A stretch of 64,000 nt of DNA from Anastrepha obliqua (GCF_027943255.1 NC_072895.1:80912001-80976000); one strand, 5' to 3'. Numbered from the stretch's first letter, positions 40,431 to 52,387 are shown. Notes: generated by a model not told the origin, from the sequence alone. Numbers and translations are program-made.

Positions 40431-41544
40431 TTAAAACCTTACCAAACAAAAATATCAACTCAATATTCCACAAATTAGTTACCTTCAGCCAAAATGTTAA
40501 AACTTAAACCCCCCAATGAAATATCCGACCCTATGGACCAGTACTATTTGGGAATAAATTGGATCTGGGAGACATCATTTTTCACAATTACTATTATTTG
40601 TTCGTGTCGAGTCACCACTTGTCGACAGTGTAATTTTTGTTATGTTAGAAGGAGGATACCCAATTTGGTTTTATGAAATGAAATACTTTCTTCAATAAAT
40701 GTTTGATTGTTAGTTGATAATAATTGCAGAAGAGGCAAATAAATGTTTAGTTGACATTGAGTTGGTATGAGTAAGTGAATTTTGAATGCCCAATTTTATT
40801 CGTTCATATTTATATAAATCAGATCTTATGATAAACTCTTTGTGATTGAATTTGAGAAAATAATTTTTTTTAATTATTTTTTTATAAAATGCGAGGAAAG
40901 TGGTTTTTTGAAGATTAATAATCATTATTTCCGGTATTTCAACTTTTTCAAAAATTAATAGTGACTCTTTCGGCGTATTTTCACATTAAAATTTTCCTAT
41001 TGAAACTCATTCTCAATGTGTACACGCTACATTTTCGCCCATTTCTGCCAGCTTTGCCTTAAGATCCAGAGCACTGCGGTCTATCTTTCGGCAGCTTATC
41101 CAAGTGTGAATCATTTGAAGAACTTTTTTTTTGTAGTAGACTGCATTAATATACATTCCAGATGAATATGCTTGCTTGTACCATGACTTTCAAGTTCATA
41201 TCATATGAAGTAACTCTCCGCTTCGTTATGATCAGGGAGAAAAATGAGGTAGCCTGTTCTGTGTAAACATCTCTTTTCGCGTTCGACGATAGTCCAACTG
41301 AAGTTTAAAATTTAGAGCTTAGAGTTTTAATTTCAAATTGTTTTAATAATATTATTACCTATATTAATATAGAAACTGCTCTTAGCGAGCAAATACCACC
41401 TACTACTCCGCCATCAAGCTGACAGCTATAACTATAAGTGACCAGATGAAGTGTGGTAGCTGTTTATCCACACGTCCTTTCTAAAGATTTTTGACGTGAT
41501 AACGTCTTATAATTCGATTTAACAGGCTGCACGCACGAAAAAAT
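40431..41544. other. No gene recognised
   Basis: AT-rich DNA with no supported coding frame. Confidence 0.5.
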
Positions 41545-41945
41545 GTGTCGTTACCTTGCTCATTACTGTTCATATGTAGTTACCTTGCTCATATGTAGTT
41601 ACCTTGCTCATATGTAGTTACCTTGCTCATATGTAGTTACCTTGCTCATATTAGTGTTACCTTGCTCATATTAGTGTTACCTTGCTCATATTAGTGTTAC
41701 CTTGCTCATATGTAGTTACCTTGCTCATATGTAGTTACCTTGCTCATATGTAGTTACCTTGCTCATATTAGTGTTACCTTGCTCATATGTAGTTACCTTG
41801 CTCATATTAGTGTTACCTTGCTCATATTAGTGTTACCTTGCTCATATGTAGTTACCTTGCTCATATGTAGTTACCTTGCTCATATGTAGTTACCTTGCTC
41901 ATATTAGTGTTACCTTGCCCATATGTAGTTACCTCTTGCTCATTG
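41545..41945. repeat. Minisatellite of two interleaved variants (19 and 20 bp)
   Basis: Nineteen units follow one another from 41571. Type A is CATATGTAGTTACCTTGCT (19 bp); type B is CATATTAGTGTTACCTTGCT (20 bp). I read the order as A4 B3 A3 B A B2 A3 B A', the last A' containing a small insertion. Both share GTTACCTTGCTCATAT. The units are otherwise nearly identical, suggesting recent expansion with unequal exchange. Confidence 0.95.
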
Positions 41946-42263
41946 CATTGAATGAACTGCAAGCGAAAGAGCGGAAGGAACGACAAAGCAAACAAAGCAA
42001 ACGAACGGCAACGTTCGACATCTTGCTCTCCCCTACTTAAGTGAGCGTATATATGTATGTATGTATATGCGCATATGTACATATATAAATTCACGTATTT
42101 GTATTGGCATATGCCTTCTTATTGATTATTATTAATTTGATTTACTTGAAGAATTTAAAATAAAACCAAGTTTGTTAATAATACCTGTTGTTTTAATGTT
42201 ATTATTATTATTTTTTTATTATATCTGAAGGAAAAAATGTATGGTAATATAATATTTACCATA

Positions 42264-43281
42264 TCTATACTAATATTATAAAGAGGAAAACTTTGTTTGT
42301 TTGGTTGTAATGAATAGGCTCAAAAACTACTGGACCGATTTTAAAAACTCTTTCACCATTCGAAAGCTACATCCTCCACGAGTAACATGGACTATATTTT
42401 ATTTTGGAAATAGGGCTCGAGATATAGGTCAAAACGTGGACCCGGGTAACCTTGGGATGTGTATGTACAATATGGGTATCAAATGAAAGCTGTTGATAAG
42501 TGCTTTAATACGGGGTAATTTTCATACCTATTGATGACTAGGGTCTGGAAATAGATGCCAAAACGTGGACCCGCCGTTTCTTTGCACCGAATTAAACCAA
42601 ACTTACACACATTGTTAAGTATGTATTGAAGATGGTTTCCGTATTGTTTGGGTACATATTGGTAGATATGGTCTCGAGATATAGGTCAAAACGTGGACCC
42701 GGGTAACATTCTGATGTGTATGTACAATATGGGTATCAAATGGAAGCTGTTGGTGAATGCTTTAGTTCAGAGTATTTCCATCCGTTCCGTGACTAGGGTC
42801 TCGAGATAGAGACCAAAACGTGGACCCTAGAATGTGTTTATACAATATGGATATCAAATGAAAGCTGTTGATAAGTGCTTTAATACGGGGTAATTTTCAT
42901 ACCTATTGATGACTAGGGTCTCGAAATATATGCCAAAACGTGGACCCGCCGTGTCTTTGAACCGAATTAAACTAAACTTACGCACATTGTTAAGTAGGTA
43001 TCGAAGATGATTTCCGTATAGTTTGAATACCTATTGGTAGATAGGGTCTCGAGATATAGGTCAAAACGTTGACCCGGGTAACCTTCGGATGTGTATGTAC
43101 AATATGGGTATCAAATGGAAGCTGTTGGTGAATGCTTTAGTACAGAGTATTTTTCATGCCGCTCCGTGACTGGGGTCTCGAGATATAGGTCAAAACGTGG
43201 ACCCGGGTAACCTTTGGTTGTGTATGTACAATATGGGTATCAAATGAAAGCTGTTGATAAGTGCTTTAATACGGGGTAATT
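42264..43281 (+). mobile_element. Helitron-like element with internal ~125-bp repeats
   Basis: Starts TCTATACTAATATTATAAAG, a typical 5' end of animal Helitrons, followed by the conserved-looking CTACTGGACCGATTTTAAAA. The interior repeats about six times a unit of roughly 125 bp. The unit is marked by AAAACGTGGACCCG (about 42432, 42560, 42688, 42814, 42933, 43191; one variant AAAACGTTGACCCG at 43062) and by ACAATATGGGTATCAAATG. Alternating unit types (CCCGGGTAACC and CCCGCCGT forms) suggest a higher-order repeat. It runs directly into the ATGTT array. No Rep/helicase coding is seen. Confidence 0.65.
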
Positions 43282-43816
43282 TGTTATGTTATGTTATGTT
43301 ATGTTATGTTATGTTATGTTATGTTATGTTATGTTATGTTATGTTATGTTATGTTATGTTATGTTATGTTATGTTATGTTATGTTATGTTATGTTATGTT
43401 ATGTTATGTTATGTTATGTTATGTTATGTTATGTTATGTTATGTTATGTTATGTTATGTTATGTTATGTTATGTTATGTTATGTTATGTTATGTTATGTT
43501 ATGTTATGTTATGTTATGTTATGTTATGTTATGTTATGTTATGTTATGTTATGTTATGTTATGTTATGTTATGTTATGTTATGTTATGTTATGTTATGTT
43601 ATGTTATGTTATGTTATGTTATGTTATGTTATGTTATGTTATGTTATGTTATGTTATGTTATGTTATGTTATGTTATGTTATGTTATGTTATGTTATGTT
43701 ATGTTATGTTATGTTATGTTATGTTATGTTATGTTATGTTATGTTATGTTATGTTATGTTATGTTATGTTATGTTATGTTATGTTATGTTATGTTATGTT
43801 ATGTTATGTTATGTTA
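43282..43816. repeat. Pentanucleotide array (ATGTT)n, about 107 copies
   Basis: 535 bp of uninterrupted ATGTT repeats, breaking only at 43816 into ATGTTAAAGTATATGTTATG. Every frame reads M-L-C-Y-V repeats, so the long frames here are artefacts. The array replaces the continuation of the Helitron-like repeat unit immediately after GGGGTAATTT. Confidence 0.98.
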
Positions 43817-44457
43817 AAGTATATGTTATGTTAATGTTAACTCATTCTCTATATCCATACAAAATATGTATCAAACAAATAAAATTAAAATTTTCTTTTG
43901 AAAAATGCAACCATTCAATCAGTATTTTCTTATGACGTTATCACGTTAAACTATCGTCAGTAAACCGACTTTGCAGACAACCTCTTTTTATCGAAATTAC
44001 TCCAAAGAACCGAGATTTTAACTGTATATACTACTTGAAAGAAGAGTAGTTGAGGTTTGAATTTTCCCATATTGCGTGTTTTAAGTAAAGTAAAGTAAAG
44101 AGTAATACTTGTAGAAGCAGAAGATTCGTAGACGACGTAGATGACGTATTAAGCTTCCGTTGTTTACTATTTTTATTAAAATCATACTTCATCTTTCCAC
44201 CTAGACAGCGAAAGCCTCTGGAAATTTTCATGCGGAGCCTTGTAAAAATAAATTGATATGAAATTTTGTTTATTATTTATTTATTTGTTGCTTACTTAAT
44301 ATATCATTAATTACTTAAATAATTTTTTATTAATATATTACATATTATATTGTATTATTTTCACACTACAAACGGGGCAACTGTGAAAATGGACATTGCA
44401 ACTTTCTTCACTGAAAATTTGGTTGGCAACAAAAATAACAAAGCAATAAATCTATTA
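43817..44457. other. No gene; possible remainder of the Helitron-like element
   Basis: 43910-44000 (CTTATGACGTTATCACGTTA, then CTATCGTCAGTAAACCGACT) looks like conserved interior sequence of this Helitron group as I recall it. The right terminus is not identified. The remainder is AT-rich. Confidence 0.35.
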
Positions 44458-45121
44458 GGTCTGCAACTAAGTTCTCGCTCTTTTTTTGCTGAAAATACAA
44501 CTTTATTCTGAAAAACTGGTTACAAGTGATTTATTGAAAGTATTGCCCATCGCTGGCTACTACTTTTCCCCATTTATTTGCCGCTAGAGCAGTTGTTCAC
44601 AGGCGAAAAAACGATGTTCAACATCACTTGGTTTTAACTCATAAGGAACCCAAGTCCCCTGTTTCTGAATCATTCCCAAAACATGCAATCGCTTGGAAAT
44701 GGATTGGCGGGTAACTTCTAATACTGAAGCAAGCTTTTCTTACGTTTGACATGGATCTTCATTGAGCAATGCCTCAATTTCAGCGTCTTCGAAGGTTTTT
44801 GGCCTTCCTTGACGCGGACGGTCGTCAACATTAAAATCACCGCCTTTGAAGCGACGGAACCAATCTCGGCATCTCCATAAACTTTTTGTAGCTCTCGATG
44901 CGTTTCAGCCGCCGTATTTTTCAAATGAAAGAGGAAAATCAACACACACAAAATCAGATATTTTCACAAAACCAAAAGTATATGATACCAAAACAAAATC
45001 ACTAATGTGTCGAAACAGTTTGTTTACCATATGTCTAAGCTTGGTTTATGACCTTTCGATTATGTTAGAATCGAGTAGATCACACTGCTGACGGCATCTA
45101 TTGACAAACAGCGGGAACTTA
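44458..45121 (-). mobile_element. Mariner, internally deleted copy
   Basis: Left end GGTCTGCAACTAAGTTCTCG (44458) and right end ACAAACAGCGGGAACTTA (to about 45121) match the ends of the mariner at 58462. On the minus strand it begins with the transposase N-terminus (FLFHLKNTAAETHRELQKVY). After the helix-turn-helix region it jumps from GTTCACAGGCG near 44600 to the 3' end. About 480 bp present in the 58.5 kb copy (catalytic domain) are missing. The right TIR is itself altered in its outer bases. Confidence 0.85.
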
Positions 45122-46329
45122 TATTAATATTATAAGTTCATAACGAAGATTAAATATCTAAAGAACTATTAGTATCCATAATTTTTTTTAGGTGAACTTA
45201 TTACAAATGTCGTCGTGGTATAGAGAAAATTTAAGAATTGGTCCGAAGTAATGAAAATCTTGAAAGTAAAAGAAAAGTATTTAATAATCTGAAAAAACCC
45301 TGAAATGCACTATAATATATTCATATTTTACTGAAATCGGACTACCGGTTTCAAAAATATTGACATTAAAACATGATAATGGTAAACATGGTAATGTAAA
45401 ACGTTTAATGAGGTATGGCACATGCAGACCGTGATATTTTTGACTTACTCTTACCTCTATTTAATGTCACTCCAAAAAACCAGATGATCCAAAAAGCTTT
45501 GGAAAAGCAAAGTCCTCCACAGATTCAGGAAGCCTCAGCAAGAAACAGAAGATTAACCTCCTCTTGTCAGCGTGGCAACGATTTCAATATCCAGATACCC
45601 AACTCCAGGAGCCGTTGCTGAGTTTTTTCTTTGCCATAGGCTGAAAGGACTCAGATAACTTCTTTAATTGCGTGAGTGTGAATACTCGAATACCACTGGA
45701 CTATGTGAAATATTAAAAACGTTCTTTAAAACTTCCGCATGGTTTACGTTAGCATGGGTTGAATTTGCAATGTGAATGCATTGGAAAGGTGACAAAATGA
45801 TAATAGCCAAGGGGTAAATTAAAGCTAGGAATAGTTGCTCGGCTCGGTTAGAAAATCTCATCTTGTTCGGTACATAAGAAAATGGCCTATATAAGATAAG
45901 GGCAAGAGCTGTCAAAACAATTTTAAATTTCGAAATTCTGCTGCAACTTCCAACAACTGTTATGCCTCTAGTTCATGCCGACTCAACCGCCCGAATGATT
46001 TCGTATAACAGCAAAGAATTCTCTAAAGAGCATGAAGTGCTGAATAAAAAGCATAACACAGCAATAAAATTTGATATATGGCATGACAAAATAAATGGAA
46101 TTTACTGCAAAAAATTAATAATAATAATAATAATTAATAAAAATTCGAAGGGAGGAAACTCGTACAGGTACACATTTTTTCGGTTTATTTCAACCAAATG
46201 TTTCTGTAATTTCGCTGGGCCACTTAGTTGACCCACTACGTGAAATAACTATGCCACCAATACTTATTGATAAGTTTTGACAATTTATGTTTCTAATTTC
46301 TTTTTAATACTTTTACATGTAAACATAGT
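45122..46329. other. No gene recognised
   Basis: Frames at 45415-45621, 45664-45915 and 45962-46231 lack domains I know. One contains PKNQMIQKALEKQSPPQIQE, possibly a small exon, but no splice evidence supports it. Confidence 0.4.
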
Positions 46330-46520
46330 TCATTCTACTACAAAAACCAAACAAATGCAAGTTTCAAACTTTGTGCAAATTTAAAACAATTCAACAAATT
46401 CTTATCAAAATTACACACTTTTTCATCATAATTTTTAGAAAAAATTCAGGTATGCAAGGTTATAGCCTACTGAATTTTGGTAGTCAAAGCCCAAGTACGA
46501 GGTGGCTCAAAACTCGCGTT
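46330..46520 (+). repeat. Diverged dispersed repeat (partner at 7860-8027)
   Basis: Contains AATTTTTAGAAAAAATTCAG, GGTATGCAAGGTTATAGCCT and GAATTTTGGTAG, resembling 7960-8015. It has no terminal repeats of its own. Confidence 0.45.
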
Positions 46521-46567
46521 TATTTTTGACAACTTTTTGTTGCTGCCGGTCTTGAGCATTTCGACGA

Positions 46568-46610
46568 CGTACCGCATTTGCTCTTTTTTATATGGAGCAA
46601 ATGCGGTACG
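46568..46610. other. Perfect 16-bp inverted repeat (hairpin)
   Basis: CGTACCGCATTTGCTC (46568-46583) and GAGCAAATGCGGTACG (46595-46610) are perfect complements separated by 11 nt (TTTTTTATATG). It stands out in AT-rich DNA because the stem is about half GC and has no mismatch. It sits about 110 bp upstream of a LINE 3' end. The function is unknown; it may be a terminator-like or transposon-derived hairpin. Confidence 0.85.
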
Positions 46611-46719
46611 ATAAAAAAGAATTAGAATTTTTTACGGATACAGACACTGTTAGTTTACTCAGTAAATTATCATATAATATTGCAAAATTTGAAAAATATT
46701 TTCCTACATTTTTACCGCA

Positions 46720-47102
46720 AAGGAGCTTAAAAACATATCACATTTCCTGGCGCGCTGCCCAATATTAAGAGAATACCGAAAAGTATTTTTCGGAAAATTT
46801 ACCTTAAATGATTCACAGCTGATTGAGGTTCTCAATGGGGAAAATGATCATTGGGATAAACTTTTGCGTTTCATTAAATATGCCTCTAGATACTGACATT
46901 ACTTAATAAAAGAGTTTAACTGGTTTTAAAGAACCGTAAACCGAATAATTGTGTTGTACGTAAATCGACAGATGGCTCATGCCATTGTTGTTAAATTAAT
47001 GTAAATATTTGGTTTTTCTTAATATTGCAATAAGTAAATTTCAAATTTTGTGTATTTTCCTTTTATTTGCAATAAATACTACTACTACTACTACTACTAC
47101 TG
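46720..47102 (+). mobile_element. LINE 3' end with (TAC)n tail
   Basis: The plus strand reads LAHFLARCPILREYRKVFFG, KFTLNDSQLIEVLNGENDHW and KLLRFIKYASRY, then a stop at about 46894. This is the C-terminal zinc-finger-like end (HFL-x-x-CP) of I/R1/LOA-type elements. The 3' UTR ends in a (TAC)n run at about 47070-47100, a LINE-type simple-repeat tail. Only the terminal about 380 bp remain. Confidence 0.8.
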
Positions 47103-47250
47103 CAAAATATTGAAAATTGAGCGAGTGACTGTGAATCTCCGGAAGCGCCTTACAAAAAAGTTTCCATTACAACCATCCGCAGCATTATCTGAAACAACTA
47201 AATCAATTGTTAATTGAGATGTTCCTCGAAGTATCCCTAGGAGAATTTTT
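47103..47250. repeat. Partial relative of TTAA MITE copy 3
   Basis: GCAAAATATTGAAAATTGAG, TGTGAATCTCCGGAAGCGCC and the following ACAAAAAAGTTTCC resemble 37645-37715. No TIRs remain, so it is at most a fragment. Confidence 0.45.
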
Positions 47251-49669
47251 CATATTCATTATTGCAGCTGTAAGCCGAAAAAAAATGATTTTCGTTCAAA
47301 AAACCCGGCTAATTTCTTATTGTAAGATTAACAATTGTTAAAAAAAGCCAACAAGCTTCTATAAAAGACTGGCGAGTTACAAAAAATGCACATTACCTCA
47401 GAGATAAAAAAATGTCAAAAATGTAAGCGATTTTTCAGCTACTTTAATCTACATTTATTATATCTAAAGTCAGTAGGGTATAAAACTGCAAACCCGAGAC
47501 TTTTTTAATCCTTGTTAAACAGTGTGAAATTTTGGTGAAAATTTATTGAATTTCAGTTTTTTATTTTCACAAAGTTTGAAGCTAGGATTTGTTTGGCTTT
47601 TGTAGAAGAATGAAATACATAAATTTTTAGGAAAAATAACTAAAAATAAATAAGTAAATAAATTAGAAGCACAAAAATGCTAAAACTTGTCAATAAGTCC
47701 TAGTGCTGTAGTTATTTACCGCAGTTGAGTTCACTTTAATTATATACATACATACGTACTTATGTATGTGAATAATTGAAAAAGCCTTTTAAATGACTTA
47801 TTTTGCTTGGCTTTGAAATAAAATAAAAATCTATTGTACTTTTCTGCAAATTTCAGCTATGAACAAAACTTGTATTTTGAAAGTTAAATTGCAAAACCAG
47901 GTATTTGCCAGAGTCGAAATCGTTCTATTTTCACACAAAGTTTATCAATAAAATGAAATCAATCACTCAAATGTTACTCACTTTTTGCCATCTACAATAA
48001 AAACTCAACCAGAAATTTCCTAAAGAAAGTTAACTTGGCGAAAAACTGCTTGGTAAACTTAAAGCAGAACAATTTAAGCAGTTAGCTAAAAGTACAAATA
48101 TGTACAAATGTAAGTAGGGGGCAAGGTAAACTTTGTTCAAAAAAAACTCACTCATATTCACAGATAACTCTGTTATATTATGTTCGCTTAATACTCATTC
48201 AGTGGCTTCCTTTTCGCTTATCTTAATTGAACGCCTATCAAACAGCAGCTATTCACGTCAACGTCTTCGTCATCGCCAAATGCAAACGTTTCGTGTTTGA
48301 AAAAATTAAGCTAACATTTACAACGAAAAAAGGTAAATAAGTAAGTCGATAAAAAACAAAAATAATACAACTATCAACAACGCTTACGTTGTATACTTTT
48401 CGGCGCTTTAGCACAACAGTGAAATCCACTAAAAAATAAGAGATGAAATCGATACAGCAGTAACTGAGCAGGTAAGTTCTTTGTGTATCCTATTTTACTT
48501 ACAGCTAACAAACAAGAAACAGCAGGAGTCACAACAATAAAATGGGATAGCGCAAATCCTGCAGTTTGTTGACATTTTTATGGCTTCCAACATTTACGAA
48601 ACCAATAAAGGCTGCTTCCTTCCTTTCAAACGCTTCTTTGCCCTTTTGTTCTTATTGACTCTTGGTTCACATTATTGAACCATTGATGGTGTAAAATGTG
48701 GTTGAAAAGCTTTGAGTTTTACGGTTTTTAACAGGATTACCTGCGAATGTTTAGTACTGATTCGCTACGGCTCCGTTGGTGTCTAGAAGTAATAGGTGTT
48801 GAGTGGAAATTCCTCCGCTGAATCGAAACTCATTTCAGGTATATTCAATAAGTAAGGGTGGGTACAAAGGTGAGTAAAGAAGGACAGTAGAGCACTGATT
48901 TGAAACAAGTTGTTGAGTATATGAATGTAAATAAAGTATTACAAAAACTCAATGCATTCAGCTGGCACATTTTTAGTTTTCTAAATAATTATCTCCCCTT
49001 TAAAAAAGTTGTATTCCTGAAGAAGTATGAGTCCATTTTGCGTTACTACTGTGGCATTTACGTAATATTTTCTGTTTTGGGCTTTTTGTCATTATTCCCG
49101 CCAATTAATTACACGAAACTCAATAAAAGTCCTTATCTAATTACAACCAGTAAATAATGATTGTAATAAGACGGTGGATGTCAGCAGACAAAATTAAATG
49201 TAAGCAAACAAATGCGCCTCGGAGCGTACATCCATATGTACGTCTGTATGTGTAAGCATGTGAGCAACAGCAAGCACTATTTTTTGGCAGCCTAAAAGAA
49301 AAGCATCTGGCAGCGAAATCAGACTCGTTTAGAGGACATCAGCTCCATGTATTGTAATGCAGCCAGCAGCAATAGAAATAACAATAAAAATAACAATTAG
49401 GTGGAAAGAAATAAAAAAATTTCGCGCCGTTGGCAAAAGTTTACAAAAAATGAAGAAACGAGACGAATGAAATAAACGAAAAGTGAGCAAATACCCAAAT
49501 GTTCAAATAAAAAAGGTGACTTTTTGTAGAAATTTTACTGTTAACTATTTAACTATTATTTAAAATTTTAGAGCTGAAAACTAGTTGCCTGAAATTAAAA
49601 AAAAAATTGTCTAAAAACATTTATTGGTGAGAATAATTTTTTATAATTTCGATAATCTCTCTTAATTCC
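47251..49669. other. No gene recognised; one strong splice-donor-like site
   Basis: AT-rich. At 48440-48471 a Gln/Ser-codon-like stretch ends CTGAGCAG|GTAAGTTC, a near-perfect donor at 48472. It follows a GC-richer segment (48235-48300, CACGTCAACGTCTTCGTCAT). This could be a 5' untranslated exon of a downstream gene; there is no coding support. Confidence 0.35.
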
Positions 49670-49800
49670 AATCCTTCCTGCTGCTACAAAACGCTTCCAA
49701 CCGTCACGATCCTACGCTGCTTTGAAAGATGTCCCTACAGCCTTAAGTTCTTTTTCGAGAGTTCTCTTCCAAGTGCCCCTAGGGCGTCCTTTTTTCTAAA
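49670..49800 (-). mobile_element. LINE C-terminal fragment
   Basis: The minus strand reads KGRPRGTWKRTLEKELKAVG, TSFKAA, then DRDGWKRFVAA. This is the typical end of RTE/CR1-like proteins (GRPR-x-x-W-x-x-x-L followed by DR-x-x-W). A single TAG interrupts it. No other part of the element is nearby. Confidence 0.75.
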
Positions 49801-50260
49801 GGCCTAATGAAGTCCTAAAACATCGTGGCTATCCAACATAATATTAATTTTCGTAATGAAACAATAAATAAATAAAATATGTATACAACTACATATGATA
49901 TAAATTTATATTGTGATTTTAATCAATTTAAAATATTTGTGAGGTGTATGTAGACTTTATGGACTATATGTATCTGAAATGAATGGAAAGTAAATTTCCA
50001 TAATAAATATGGAAAATTGCATGGAATTTACTCTACAACTTTTGATTTACAATACAATAATAAAAAGTACAAAAAACGGGATTGCTTTTGTACGCAAAGA
50101 AAAATAATGAAAAGTAAGTCCCGAGATTTATCGCCAACTGACTGACCAACTGACAGAAAAAATTGTTAAACTACAAAAGAAAATAAAAAACGAAAAATAT
50201 TAATACTTACCATTGTGCTTATCACAGCATATGTCACCATGCATACATACATATATAGTA

Positions 50261-51263
50261 TACAGGGTGAACGAAACGAAGTGTTACCTATTCAAAACAG
50301 CATAACTGTGAAATTAGTTTTTATTGATTTCAAAGACAAAATTGTTCAAAAATGATTACAATTTTAACATACTATATTCACTTTAGCTCGATATGACCAC
50401 CTTTTGCCTTGACTATAGCCTTCAAACGGTCAAAAAATGAGTTGCATTCTGCACGAATATGATCTTGAGGTATTTCGGCCCATTCTCGTATAATCGCTTT
50501 TTTCAGCACATTAGCTTCTAAAACATTTTCCCGATAATAAGTCGCATTCACTTTGACACCAGGTTCGATAAAAACGATTGGAGAGCATCCATCAGCGGTC
50601 ACTGCGGCCCAAACCATTACTTGCGATGGGAAATTGCTTTGAGAGGCCAATTTTTTTTCATCAGAAAACTCAATGTTAGGAAATTCGCCACGTTCGTGCA
50701 AGCGCAACAACTCCTTTGCTCTTTCGCATCGAACTTTTTTTTGCTGGGGTGAAAGATCGTGTGGTGTTTGGAACTTCTAAGCCTTGACCTTGAGCTCATT
50801 TTTCAAAATGTGTCGAATGCTGTCGAGCGATATTTTCAGTTCTTTGCCCATTTTTCTTCCACTTCGACGTGGATTTTGTTCAAGTCGAGCCTTCACTTTC
50901 CGAACCATTTCTGGCGTTGCTGCGGCTTTTTTTTTAGTCCACCTCCATAGCGTTTTGCAATGCTACCAGTATCATTGTAACGTTTTATAGTGCGATACAC
51001 AAACATTTTATTTACTTTGAGGTGAGTGAGCTCACGAACAATGGCTGGTTGCGATTTTCCAGCCAAATATAACGCAATCGCACTATTACGTTTGAATTCC
51101 ATCACAGAAAAAAAATTCAACAAAACTGAGACGCAAATGCTTTTGATGGCTTATAAACAATATATTGAACTGTCATTAGAACAATTTTGACGCTGATGTC
51201 ATGAGCTGTTTTACAGATACAAGCAGTGTGAAGTTGGTAACACTTCAGATCGTTCACCCTGTA
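50261..51263 (-). mobile_element. Tc1/mariner-superfamily element, internally deleted
   Basis: Inverted ends CAGGGTGAACGAAACGAAGT (50263) and ACTTCAGATCGTTCACCCTG (to 51261) with TA on both sides. On the minus strand the transposase N-terminus is at 50893-51123 (VMEFKRNSAIALYLAGKSQP, VYRTIKRYNDTGSIAKRYGG). The middle, at 50500-50790, reads LRLHERGEFPNIEFSDEKK (first catalytic Asp), SQVMVWAAVTADGCSPIVFI and VNATYYRENVLEANVLKK. It jumps to the C-terminus REWAEIPQDHIRAECNSFFD. The second and third catalytic motifs are deleted. Confidence 0.9.
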
Positions 51264-51284
51264 TATATATATATATATATAATA

Positions 51285-51425
51285 TAATTGGCGTGTACCC
51301 CATTTTTATGTATTTGGCCGAGCTCCTCCTCCTATTTGTGGCGTGCGTCTTAATGTTGTTCCAGTGAGGAGCCATATTTTTCATGAGGAGCTTTTTCATG
51401 GCAGAAATACACTCGAAGGTTTGCT
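51285..51425 (-). mobile_element. tRNA-derived SINE, copy 5 (3' half)
   Basis: The minus strand shows GCAAACCTTCGAGTGTATTT, CTGCCATGAAAAAGCTCCTC, AATAGGAGGAGGAGCTCGGC and GGTACACGCCAATTATATTA. It has lost the tRNA-like head. Its 3' end touches an AT run that borders the Tc1-like element. Confidence 0.8.
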
Positions 51426-52387
51426 TTGGAGATACATATATTACATAAACTTAAATTTGTCCAAATGAAATCTTAATTCTATAGCTCCAATAATTATAAC
51501 TTGTAAATGCAAATGTACATAAATGCATCCAATGGTTAATAGCACACATAGTTGAGCCCACACAGAAAATACCTAACCTGTTCCAACAGTAGCAGTCGCT
51601 CCTCAGTTTATATTGTTTTTGTATTTGCTCTCAAAAATCTAATTAATTTAAACTTTTTGACTCCAATTTTCCGCTTGCATTAAATTGGTGAGTTCGCTCT
51701 CTTAGCTATGATCTACGTGCTCATACGTGTGTTTATATGTACATATTTACACACATATTTGACGGAATAGAACTGTAATTGCTAAAAATTTCTGTTTTTT
51801 CAACGCATATATAACTACATACGTACATATGTACATATACACAAATTTTACTCTGAGAGTGAACTGGGGTTAATAACCATAGGATGATGTTTAGGAAGGA
51901 ATATTCTATTGAAATACTTATAGAAAATGGGTTAAATTGTGTGCAATAAAATGTATTATGAGTTTTTAAGGAGAAATATACTGATCTGGCTACTTAAGAC
52001 AGTGCGGAATAGTTTGATGGGGATTTGATAACACCGATAAAGTCATGGTATTGTGGGTGCAACCACAAATATGCTCAAAGGTGCAACTAAAGTCGTGGTG
52101 ATTTGGGTAACGAGAGCAAGTACGCCGACGATAAGCGTTATGTACATACGAGTACGAAATACATATGTACATATATGGAACAAACCAACTGTTCTTCTAT
52201 ATATTTTTTTTTGTCTTTAGTTACGTTTGAGCGTTGCTTTAAATTTGATTTTCTTAAAGTAAATGGTTATAAACGACAAGTGCTTTCATTAAGCTTTTAT
52301 TCCTTATTGTGCCTATTACACAATTTAAAAGGTTCCTTAACATAAGTTGAGTAATTTCCATTAGAAAAAATATAATTTGCATTAGAA
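51426..52387. other. No gene recognised
   Basis: AT-rich DNA; nothing supported. Confidence 0.5.

Noticed and set aside
41545..41945. CRISPR-like array
   Set aside because: Units are head-to-tail without spacers; it is a minisatellite in eukaryotic DNA.
43254..43935. Long open frames of repeated M-L-C-Y-V
   Set aside because: They are the translation of a pure ATGTT array; every frame is open because the repeat lacks stops.
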